Part shown: positions 1 to 5,456 of the stretch, piece by piece | Layout of the letters: each line of letters opens with the position of its first letter | How positions within the stretch are numbered: the first letter of the stretch is position 1 | Origin: an uncultured Lachnospiraceae bacterium | Lineage (GTDB): Bacteria > Bacillota > Clostridia > Lachnospirales > Lachnospiraceae | NCBI GenBank assembly: GCA_934371475.1 | Contig: CAKRNX010000153.1 | Span: 1-5,533 of the forward strand | DNA: 5,533 bases | Reading direction: 5' to 3' | The notes under the pieces: model-generated | Seen by the model: only the letters and a program-made list of their open reading frames with translations | The model's database searches: none | What the model was told of the DNA's origin: nothing | Translations under genes and position numbers: made by a program

Positions 1-1
1 G

Positions 2-706
2 GGTACCTCCACAGATCAGGCTGCCTCTTCTCAGAATGAAACGGCGACAGGTCATTCATCCAAAAAAGTAACTTCTGATGAGCAGAATACCGAAACGGCA
101 CCAGCTCATTCTGCATCTGAAACTGCCGCTGCTTCTGAGGACACCATAACAGACGAGACTGAAACAGAAGTGTATTTATTTGAAGATACTTTTGATGCTG
201 ACGGGCTCAGTATCTGGTATGGCACAAACGGTCAGTCCATCTCGTACATTTTCCAGCCGCCTGCACTGACAGACGACGAGCAGGCAATGACCGTCAGCCT
301 GGGCGGCAGCTGGCTTGAAGAATATCTTCCCTACGGACTCTCCCGCGATGAAGAAACTGACAGCTGGATGTACAACAGCCAGACCATCAATATTCTGCTG
401 GATGAAGATGGTATGCTTTACTCCAATCCCAACGGAGTGCTCTATCTTTACATCACCCGTGATGATGACAATGTGATTGATACCATCCGTATCCTCACAG
501 CTGAAGAAGTGTCGTCCCATCTGGCCTCCATGATCCTGGGACGTACCCTGACTGACGACACGACAGGAAATGACAGCGCAGCTGCGGACTCCGGGGAAGA
601 AACCGACTCAGAAAGCGAATCCGAGCAGGATGCCGCCGCTATCTCTATCATCGGAGGTGCCGACGGACCCACCAGTGTTTTCATCGCAGGGAAAATCAAA
701 GAATAA
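2..706 (+). CDS. Partial secreted/anchored acidic protein with C-terminal OadB-like GGADGPTSVF peptide
   Basis: The frame is open from the left edge to the TAA at 704-706, so the N-terminus is missing and 234 codons are visible. Codons 1-56 form a low-complexity Ser/Thr/Glu/Ala-rich linker typical of extracytoplasmic stalks. About 130 residues of a more ordered acidic domain follow (VYLFEDTF ... ILTAEEV), with alternating hydrophobic and aromatic residues suggesting beta strands. Then come a Glu/Ser/Asp-rich linker and a C-terminal peptide ISIIGGADGPTSVFIAGK followed by IKE. That peptide closely resembles the conserved GGADGPT region of Na+-translocating decarboxylase beta subunits (OadB/GcdB/MmdB), but none of their membrane helices are present, so this is not a decarboxylase subunit. 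The GTG at 170 could be called as a start, but linker composition and frame continue unbroken upstream. I do not recognise the central domain. Secretion or lipid anchoring is inferred from composition only. The gene is convergent with the glycosyltransferase gene. Confidence 0.75.
   Translation, partial: GTSTDQAASSQNETATGHSSKKVTSDEQNTETAPAHSASETAAASEDTITDETETEVYLFEDTFDADGLSIWYGTNGQSISYIFQPPALTDDEQAMTVSLGGSWLEEYLPYGLSRDEETDSWMYNSQTINILLDEDGMLYSNPNGVLYLYITRDDDNVIDTIRILTAEEVSSHLASMILGRTLTDDTTGNDSAAADSGEETDSESESEQDAAAISIIGGADGPTSVFIAGKIKE
29..115 (+). repeat. Imperfect internal repeat in the Ser/Thr/Glu linker
   Basis: Two in-frame copies at 29-61 and 80-115 encode SQNETATGHSS and EQNTETAPAHSA. 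They are also similar at the DNA level (cagaat, then gaaacggc, then a ctcatt/gtcatt block). This looks like expansion of a low-complexity stalk by short duplication. More copies may lie upstream of the window. Confidence 0.5.
641..703 (+). other. C-terminal GGADGPTSVF peptide, like decarboxylase beta subunits
   Basis: The last 21 codons encode ISIIGGADGPTSVFIAGK plus IKE. In Na+-pumping oxaloacetate, glutaconyl-CoA and methylmalonyl-CoA decarboxylase beta subunits an almost identical stretch lies in the membrane core, and its Asp (D203 in Klebsiella OadB) is needed for Na+ transport. Here the peptide is detached, sits at the extreme C-terminus after an acidic linker and ends in charged residues. 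The match is seen by eye and the role is unknown. Confidence 0.6.
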
Positions 707-723
707 GCGAGTTGAAACAAACT

Positions 724-914
724 TAACGCAGGCAGCAAACAGAAAATACCATACCGGATAAAACGATAGGGAGACGACCGAGCTTCACGATTTTTGCGCC
801 CGTACTAGGAGCAAACGCTTCTATCGCGAACGATGTACGGGCGCGATAAAACAGAAGTGAAGCGAGGGTAGTCGACCGTGTTTTAGCGGTATGGTATTTC
901 TGATGCTGCCGTTA
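724..914. repeat. MITE-like long palindromic intergenic element with nested hairpins
   Basis: Nested inverted repeats span the gap between the convergent genes. The pairs are: GGCAGCA 731-737 with TGCTGCC 904-910; AAATACCATACCG 744-756 with CGGTATGGTATTT 887-899 (13 bp, perfect); TAAAAC 759-764 with GTTTTA 880-885; GCTTCAC 782-788 with GTGAAGC 857-863; and GCGCCCGTAC 796-805 with GTACGGGCGC 835-844 (10 bp, perfect). TAAC 724-727 and GTTA 911-914 mark the probable ends. The inner apex (806-834) holds about 29 unpaired bases. No protein is encoded. It could be a non-autonomous transposon, a dispersed repeat or a structured RNA. It also sits where a bidirectional terminator would be expected, 17 bp after the + gene and 9 bp after the - gene. 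Confidence 0.65.
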
Positions 915-923
915 TTCTTATTT

Positions 924-1997
924 CTATTCTTCTTTTTTGAAAATAAACATATGCTGTACTTTATAATTTGCAAAGAACAGCCCCACATCCACAATAATCT
1001 TGAGCCCCACAGGATCAGCAGAAGAGAAGAACTCCAGCGCATGTACCAGGACTGCCGACAGCATACACTGCACGATACTCAACACCACAAACATGCTGGC
1101 CGACTTCCTTCGATCCTCATTACTCTGAAATACCAGTCTGCGGTTCATCACATAATTGATGCTGGCTGAAATCACACGCGCGATAATCGTACCCCAGATA
1201 ATCGGATACGCTGTTCGGCCCTCCAGGAAATGTTCCGTAAACAGCCAGAACAGAAACACATCCAGCGCCGAAACGCTCAGTGATACCATCGCAAACATCA
1301 GAAACTTATGAAAGATCACAAGGTAAATCTGAAACGTATCTCTCACAGGCCGATAGTGAGCCTCCGCCCCTGATGAAGACTTCTGTGTACTCGCCGGCAC
1401 TTCTATATACCCCTTATGTTCCCACGCAATCAGCATGGCTGTCTCATACTCATATCCGTTTCCCGGCAGCAATGTACACTCTGTAATTCCGGCATCCGGG
1501 ATCCCCCGCAGCCCGGTCAGCGTATCCTGCAGACGGATATTCATCAGGAGACGGTAAATCATCCTGCTGATCTTATTGCCCACTCTGCGCGCTCCGGAAA
1601 GAGCCGGACTGTTCAGATCCCTCACTCCCAGCACAAGCGAATTGGTCCGCATCTTATTCACATCGCCAAGTGCCTGCGCTACCTTCCCAATATCCTCCGG
1701 GCTGTCACTGCCGTCAGAATTCACCGTGACAATGCCGTCCGTCTTTCCCGAAAAACGCTCCAGATAGCAGCTCATCCCGGTCTTTAAGGCAGCTCCCTTT
1801 CCCCGGCGCTCCTGATGATGCAGTACAATACAGCCCTGTCGCTCTGCTTTTTCAAATATATCCCGGCATTCCGCCCGGCTGCCATCATCCACAATAATGA
1901 CAGAAAAAAATCCCCGCCTCTTCAGCAGCTCCAGATATTCATTCAGATATTCCGGAGGATTCAAGGCAGGGATCAAAAGTACGCATCTGTTTTCCAT
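924..1997 (-). CDS. Bifunctional glycosyltransferase family 2 / GtrA family protein
   Basis: This 357-residue membrane protein fuses two known modules. Residues 1 to about 215 are a GT-A glycosyltransferase of the dolichyl/polyprenyl-phosphate sugar synthase type. VDDGS (36-40) binds nucleotide, NSDGSDSPEDI (93-103) is the metal-binding DxD region, DTLTGLRGIP is at 158-167 and GYEYETAML at 181-189. Residues about 230-355 are a GtrA domain with four hydrophobic segments (about 230-252, 262-282, 298-320, 331-350) and the signature NYVMNRRLVF (281-290). The family transfers a sugar from a nucleotide sugar to polyprenyl phosphate, and GtrA domains are thought to help move lipid-linked sugar across the membrane. 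The donor sugar cannot be read from sequence. The DxD position reads N-S-D, so the first Asp is replaced by Asn. The ATG is supported by GAGG at 2007-2010, 9 bases upstream. It lies downstream of ldh on the same strand, but a terminator and its own promoter suggest separate transcription. Confidence 0.9.
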   Translation of the reverse strand: MENRCVLLIPALNPPEYLNEYLELLKRRGFFSVIIVDDGSRAECRDIFEKAERQGCIVLHHQERRGKGAALKTGMSCYLERFSGKTDGIVTVNSDGSDSPEDIGKVAQALGDVNKMRTNSLVLGVRDLNSPALSGARRVGNKISRMIYRLLMNIRLQDTLTGLRGIPDAGITECTLLPGNGYEYETAMLIAWEHKGYIEVPASTQKSSSGAEAHYRPVRDTFQIYLVIFHKFLMFAMVSLSVSALDVFLFWLFTEHFLEGRTAYPIIWGTIIARVISASINYVMNRRLVFQSNEDRRKSASMFVVLSIVQCMLSAVLVHALEFFSSADPVGLKIIVDVGLFFANYKVQHMFIFKKEE

Positions 1998-2032
1998 TTC
2001 CTGTTTCCTCTGTACTTACTCCATTTGCAATA

Positions 2033-2061
2033 AGTTTATCAAAGGAAGGGGGAAATGTCAA
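2033..2061 (-). promoter_or_regulatory. Predicted sigma-A promoter of the GT2-GtrA gene
   Basis: On the minus strand a perfect -35 TTGACA (2056-2061) is followed by a 17-bp spacer and -10 TAAACT (2033-2038, 4 of 6 matches). Transcription would start near 2026, giving a leader of about 28 bases before the ATG at 1997. The position between the ldh terminator and the gene makes it plausible. Confidence 0.55.
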
Positions 2062-2133
2062 AAAATACTGTCACTTTTTCACAATTTTTTTATTTGTTAT
2101 AACTCAAATTCAGGCCTGATCAACAAAGACAGC

Positions 2134-2177
2134 AAAAAGCCCTGAGCTATGAGTTTTATACCCACAGCCAAGGGCTT
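2134..2177 (-). terminator. Rho-independent terminator of ldh
   Basis: Read on the minus strand, AAGCCCT (2171-2177) pairs with AGGGCTT (2137-2143). The inner arms 2160-2170 and 2144-2155 continue pairing with G-U pairs and one mismatch, leaving a loop of about five bases. The stem is about 18 bp and is followed directly by a T run (A run at 2134-2138 on +). It begins 58 bases after the ldh stop codon. There is no comparable T tract on the + side, so it serves ldh only. Confidence 0.85.
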
Positions 2178-2234
2178 CGTTTATCATATGGATTAGTCGT
2201 TGTATAACCGCCTGTCTTACAAAAGTTTGCAAAA

Positions 2235-3173
2235 TCAGATCTGTGCGATCATATCTTTCAGAGCTTTTGCACTGATCTGCAGCTGTTCTACTTCCTTGTC
2301 GGTCAGCGGCACATTCAGCTTGCCCTGTACGCCATTCGGTCCGATGATAGTAGCCACGCTCAGGCACACATCGTCAATGCCGTACTCACCGTGGAACATA
2401 GTAGAAACAGTAGTAATAGAGTTCTGCGCACTCAGAACCAGTTTGCACAGACGTACTACAGACAGAGCGATTGCATAGAAGGTAGCGCCTTTGTTTGCAA
2501 TTACTACGCCGCCGGAAGTACGTACATACTCGGTGATGCGGTCTCCGTCGAATTTGATGGTGTCTTTATTTATGCTGTATTTCTCATAATACTCTTCTAC
2601 AGGAATGCCTGCAATCTGAGCATAGGACCACGGAACGAAAGAAGTATCTCCGTGCTCACCGTAGATGCTTGCGTGTACATTCTTTGCAGAAATGCCGCAC
2701 TCTTCGGCCAGCAGAGCACGCAGTCTTGCAGTATCCAGTGAAGTACCGGAACCAAAGATATGGTTTTCCGGAATACCGGATTCACGGATAAAGATATATG
2801 TCAGGATATCTACCGGGTTACTAACAATGATATAAATTGCGTTGGGAGCCTCTTTGGCAACCTTCTGTGCGATGTCTTTCGCAATGCCGGCATTGATTTT
2901 TGTCAGATCCAGTCTTGTCTGACCCGGTTTTCTTGCCATACCGGATGTTACAATTACGATATCGGAATCTTTGGCAGCATCATAATCTCCGGATGTCACG
3001 GTAATCGGATCACGGAAAGCAGCACCCTGCATAATATCCATTACCTCTCCGTCAGCTTTTTTCTGGTTAATATCAATAAGAACCAGCTCTGTTGCCAGTG
3101 TCTCCTGTGAAAGTGTGTATGCAATGGTTGCACCTACAGAACCTGCACCGATAATTGTAATTTTGTTAGCCAT
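2235..3173 (-). CDS. ldh: L-lactate dehydrogenase family enzyme (LDH/MDH), Arg at the specificity position
   Basis: This 312-residue cytoplasmic NAD-dependent 2-hydroxyacid dehydrogenase is full length for the LDH/MDH family. Visible are the Rossmann motif GAGSVG (9-14), Asp34 for NAD over NADP, substrate-binding Arg87 (R109 in LDH numbering), Asn119, Asp147 (D168), Arg150 (R171) and catalytic His174 in GEHGD. Thr231 in KGATFYAIA is LDH-like. L-lactate dehydrogenase reduces pyruvate to lactate to recycle NADH in fermentation. The active-site loop reads GMARKPGQTRLDL, so Arg81 aligns with position 102. That residue is Gln in typical LDH and Arg in malate dehydrogenase, so oxaloacetate/malate activity is possible. 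The rest of the sequence looks more LDH than MDH. The ATG is supported by AGGAG (3189-3193) and GGGG (3182-3185), the latter 8 bases upstream. It appears monocistronic, with its own promoter and terminator. Confidence 0.92.
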   Translation of the reverse strand: MANKITIIGAGSVGATIAYTLSQETLATELVLIDINQKKADGEVMDIMQGAAFRDPITVTSGDYDAAKDSDIVIVTSGMARKPGQTRLDLTKINAGIAKDIAQKVAKEAPNAIYIIVSNPVDILTYIFIRESGIPENHIFGSGTSLDTARLRALLAEECGISAKNVHASIYGEHGDTSFVPWSYAQIAGIPVEEYYEKYSINKDTIKFDGDRITEYVRTSGGVVIANKGATFYAIALSVVRLCKLVLSAQNSITTVSTMFHGEYGIDDVCLSVATIIGPNGVQGKLNVPLTDKEVEQLQISAKALKDMIAQI

Positions 3174-3246
3174 GATAGTTACCCCTTTCTCCTAAACCTG
3201 AAAGATCAGTCTTGCCCTTCAGTTCTTATCCTTTTTCTCAGTGTCA

Positions 3247-3275
3247 ATCATATCACATCGTTATTTTTTAGTCAA
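3247..3275 (-). promoter_or_regulatory. Predicted sigma-A promoter of ldh
   Basis: On the minus strand, -35 TTGACT (3270-3275), a 17-bp spacer and -10 TATGAT (3247-3252) preceded by TGA, an extended -10. Transcription would start near 3240, leaving a leader of about 67 bases. This is the best promoter match in the window. Confidence 0.75.
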
Positions 3276-3322
3276 TCCTGTAATGCTCCATTCTTTTTCA
3301 TTAACCCTTATATCGTTATTTT
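3257..3322. repeat. Pair of 11-bp direct repeats in the ldh control region
   Basis: ATCGTTATTTT occurs at 3257-3267 and again at 3312-3322, 55 bp apart. The first copy lies inside the -35/-10 spacer of the ldh promoter and the second about 37 bp upstream of the -35 box. This could be an operator pair, or chance in T-rich DNA. Confidence 0.35.
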
Positions 3323-3450
3323 GCTTTTTTTATCTTATTTTTTTCTTATTCATTTGTCTATTTTGTTTTATTACATATCTTTTTATCTGCCCTTCTCCAC
3401 CGTTTTTTGTTAGATTTTGCACATATTTCTGCATTGATAGCTTTCATTTT
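3276..3450. other. T-rich intergenic region without a convincing gene
   Basis: Between the ldh promoter and the end of the ger gene the + strand is strongly T-rich with many runs of 4-7 T. No stable GC-rich hairpin with a T tract is visible for the ger transcript. A 29-codon basic frame on the minus strand just after the ger stop has no ribosome binding site and is not called. Confidence 0.6.
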
Positions 3451-5217
3451 TCATTTCATATACAAAACCTCTGTCAGCGTCCGCACGCTGTCCCGGTACT
3501 CTGTATTATTCCGACAAAGATTTTCAAGGTAGGTTCCCGCCTGTCCTCCGGCCCTCTCCTGCACCTGCTCCAGCGTCAGTTCTCCGTCGTCTACAGGAAT
3601 AATCAGGATATTTCCCGCAAAAGCCGGCATCTGCTCCAGCCATTCCAGCACTGGCTGCTCCAGCCCGCTGTTCGCAGCCAAACTCGCATCCCACAGAATT
3701 GCCTTTACCTGACTGTAATCTACGTACTTTTCCTGCAGTTTCTGTATTTTCTGCACTGCTTCTTCTATACTGTCTGCTTCAACCCTTGTTATATTTCCGT
3801 CAATATTCTTCTCGTCCTCCCGGCTGTTATCTGCGTCCTCCTCATCCTGTTTCCCCGACTGCTCCAGCCCCGGCCATGCGCATGCCAGCACAATCCTGTC
3901 CTCCCGTGTGCTTAATTCCAGTGCCAGAGGAAATTTCCGATCCTCGAGGTCTATCGCAGTACAGCCTGTCAGCAGGATGCCGGCAGTAATCAATCCTATC
4001 ACGCAGGCAATCTCCGCTGCTCTTTTCTTCTGTGATTTTTTTCTTTTCCGTTCTTTTTTTCTGTTATTTTCGTATTGATTACTTTGAATTATACTTTTCT
4101 GTCTCTTGTTCCTGTCCTGTTTATTTTCCTTTTTTTCATTCCTGTGACCTTTTCCCTGCAGCATCAGTATTACCAGCGCCGACAGCGTCAGTGCCGGGAC
4201 ACATCCACACCAGACAACCCGTCCCGTCCATACCAGCACTGCCTCTGAGCGTTCCATCGCAGCCGCCAGCATCCATGAAACGACGGCCGTAATACAGATC
4301 GATACTTTTCGATTTATTTTTCTCCATGCACTGCCTATCAGCCCGCTGTAATAAATTCCTCCCCCAATGGAAAGAAATAATGCAAATTCCAGAAGAGCCG
4401 TCAGGGCGATATCCCACCTCTGCAAAAACAGGCCGCTCAGACTGGCGCTGTTTGTCACCGCTATGACAGGCCACTTCTGCCGCTCCATTCCTCTGCTTCC
4501 GAGGATCCCGTATCCTGCCAGCAGCGCCAGCAGCAGCAGGATTCCTGTCAGCACTACTGCTTCCGCCGCTTTTCGCCCCATCTTTCTGGGACTTTCAATC
4601 CGGGAAGATACCAGAGGAAGCACCGACAGCGTCCCAAAAACTGCGGCAACTGACAGTGTGCCGGTCAGCGCCTGCATATCCGGCACACCGCCGGAATATT
4701 CCAGCAGTTCCGGTCGGATCCCGCGCATGGCCAGAAACAGCAGCAAAAACACCAGCACCCAGATGATCCGTCCTGTCAGCTCGCTGACCCTTCCCCGCAC
4801 TTCGATACCCTCCGCGGCAATCCAGGTCCCAAGCACTGCCGGTATCACTGCCGTTACGGCAGGCGCGATCCCCGGCAGCAGATAATTTCCTGTAACCTGC
4901 CCGCTCAGATACAGCATCAGCCCGGTATGTCCTGTCAAATAAATTCCATAGACCAGATAGACTGCCGCCGCCCCCAAAGTTCCCAGATGCATCTGCAGAA
5001 GGCTGTAATAATCCCGACTTTTTCCGATTCTGATGCTTCCGAATCCCCGGGCTGCCCCTGCCGCCAGCAGCGTGCCTGCTGCCGCCGCAAGCACCGCATT
5101 TCTCGCCCCGATGTGTCCAAGCATTCCCGGAACTACCAGCATCATTTTCCCTGCCCAGTCTGTGATCAGCAGCAGTTTCATCTGTGCCGCTGTAATCCTC
5201 TGATTATCTGAAAACAT
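3451..5217 (-). CDS. Fused GerAB-type spore germination permease and short GerAC-type lipoprotein
   Basis: The 588-codon frame has two halves. Residues 1 to about 355 form a GerAB/ArcD/ProY-type permease with about ten hydrophobic segments (roughly 13-31, 38-55, 80-104, 112-135, 148-164, 187-203, 218-241, 268-290, 305-321, 330-353) and family-like stretches such as GRVSELTGRIIW (142-153) and QKWPVI (247-252). A very basic linker (about 357-399) follows, then a hydrophobic segment ending in lipobox LTGC (Cys419) and the GerAC-like start TAIDLEDRKFPL. The rest, about 170 residues, covers only the N-terminal part of GerAC, which is usually 370-400 residues long. GerAB and GerAC are normally separate subunits of a nutrient germinant receptor in the inner membrane of the spore. 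A seven-A run at the junction suggests that one frame replaced two overlapping genes. The ATG is supported by GGGAG at 5224-5228, six bases upstream. No GerAA gene is seen within the 316 bases upstream. Confidence 0.85.
   Translation of the reverse strand: MFSDNQRITAAQMKLLLITDWAGKMMLVVPGMLGHIGARNAVLAAAAGTLLAAGAARGFGSIRIGKSRDYYSLLQMHLGTLGAAAVYLVYGIYLTGHTGLMLYLSGQVTGNYLLPGIAPAVTAVIPAVLGTWIAAEGIEVRGRVSELTGRIIWVLVFLLLFLAMRGIRPELLEYSGGVPDMQALTGTLSVAAVFGTLSVLPLVSSRIESPRKMGRKAAEAVVLTGILLLLALLAGYGILGSRGMERQKWPVIAVTNSASLSGLFLQRWDIALTALLEFALFLSIGGGIYYSGLIGSAWRKINRKVSICITAVVSWMLAAAMERSEAVLVWTGRVVWCGCVPALTLSALVILMLQGKGHRNEKKENKQDRNKRQKSIIQSNQYENNRKKERKRKKSQKKRAAEIACVIGLITAGILLTGCTAIDLEDRKFPLALELSTREDRIVLACAWPGLEQSGKQDEEDADNSREDEKNIDGNITRVEADSIEEAVQKIQKLQEKYVDYSQVKAILWDASLAANSGLEQPVLEWLEQMPAFAGNILIIPVDDGELTLEQVQERAGGQAGTYLENLCRNNTEYRDSVRTLTEVLYMK
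4121..4150 (-). other. GerAB/GerAC junction: ATG followed by a seven-A homopolymer
   Basis: On the minus strand an AAAGG ribosome-binding-like motif lies 8 bases before an ATG (4139-4137), which is followed by seven A (4136-4130) and GGAAAATAA. As read, the permease frame runs through. With eight A, the permease frame would read GAA AAA AAA GGA AAA TAA and stop, while the ATG would open the downstream GerAC frame (M-K-K-K-E-N-K). With seven A, the ATG frame stops after 16 codons. Confidence 0.7.
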
Positions 5218-5316
5218 TTACTTCTCCCATCCTATTTTTTCGTTCCGATTCTCCTGCAAACCGTAATGCTGCGCTGCAATTTTCAGAGCATCGCATCTTG
5301 CCGGAGGCTTTTTGTT
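5218..5316 (-). other. Short gap upstream of gerAB, possible 3' remnant of an upstream gene
   Basis: A minus-strand frame is open from 5316 to a TAA at 5220-5218 that directly abuts the gerAB ATG, as at many operon junctions. Its last ~20 codons (AAQHYGLQENRNEK and following) have plausible coding composition and contain the gerAB ribosome binding site. Further upstream the frame enters the palindromic repeat and meets TGA at 5319-5317. It resembles no protein I recognise and may be chance. No promoter for gerAB is evident here. Confidence 0.25.
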
Positions 5317-5375
5317 TCACAGGACGCAATTTCCTGTGAAGCAACAAAAGTGTGCTTCGCACACCCCGTGGACCA
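5299..5375. repeat. 77-bp palindromic direct repeat, copy 1
   Basis: Identical over 77 bp to 5457-5533, a period of 158 bp. Weaker similarity reaches back to about 5286 (GAGC..CGCAT). The copy holds a hairpin, CTTTTTGTTTCACAGGA (5308-5324) with TCCTGTGAAGCAACAAAAG (5332-5350), and a second one, GTGTGC-TTC-GCACAC (5350-5364). It encodes nothing convincing. The minus-strand reading RSTLLLLHRKLRPVKQKASG is a by-product of the repeat. Confidence 0.85.
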
Positions 5376-5456
5376 CTGCCTTGGCAGCACAACTTTTGTT
5401 CCGCGCGCGAGCAGGTTGCGTTAGCAACACGTTTCTTCTCTGCGAGCTGCGCATGC
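5376..5456. repeat. 81-bp spacer of the 158-bp repeat unit
   Basis: This segment has its own small inverted repeats: CTGCCTTGGCAG (5376-5387) and GTTGC-GTTA-GCAAC (about 5415-5428). GCACAACTTTTGTT (5387-5400) is nearly complementary to AACAAAAGTGTGC (5343-5355) of copy 1, so an alternative long-range fold is possible. No gene is seen. Confidence 0.5.

Noticed and set aside
641..703. Calling the first gene an oxaloacetate decarboxylase beta subunit
   Set aside because: Only the short GGADGPT stretch matches. The visible 234 residues contain none of the membrane helices of that subunit.
170..706. GTG at 170 as the true start of the first gene
   Set aside because: The same frame is open to the left edge with matching Ser/Thr/Glu-rich composition and internal repeats, and there is no clear ribosome binding site before 170.
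2069..2084. Rex (redox repressor) operator upstream of the GT2-GtrA promoter
   Set aside because: TTGTGA is present on the minus strand, but the second half reads GTGACA instead of the required TCACAA, so the palindrome fails.
3357..3448. 29-codon basic small ORF on the minus strand just after the ger stop
   Set aside because: No ribosome binding site, A-rich composition explains its Lys/Asn content, and no conserved feature can be seen.
3241..3915. 224-codon + strand frame rich in Phe, Leu and Cys
   Set aside because: It starts in the ldh promoter, runs through T-rich DNA and lies antisense to the ger gene. Its composition follows from T-rich DNA and no family features are visible.
4136..4474. 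112-codon minus-strand frame inside gerAB
   Set aside because: It overlaps the last permease helices in another frame and has no membrane or domain pattern. It is a shadow of the real gene.
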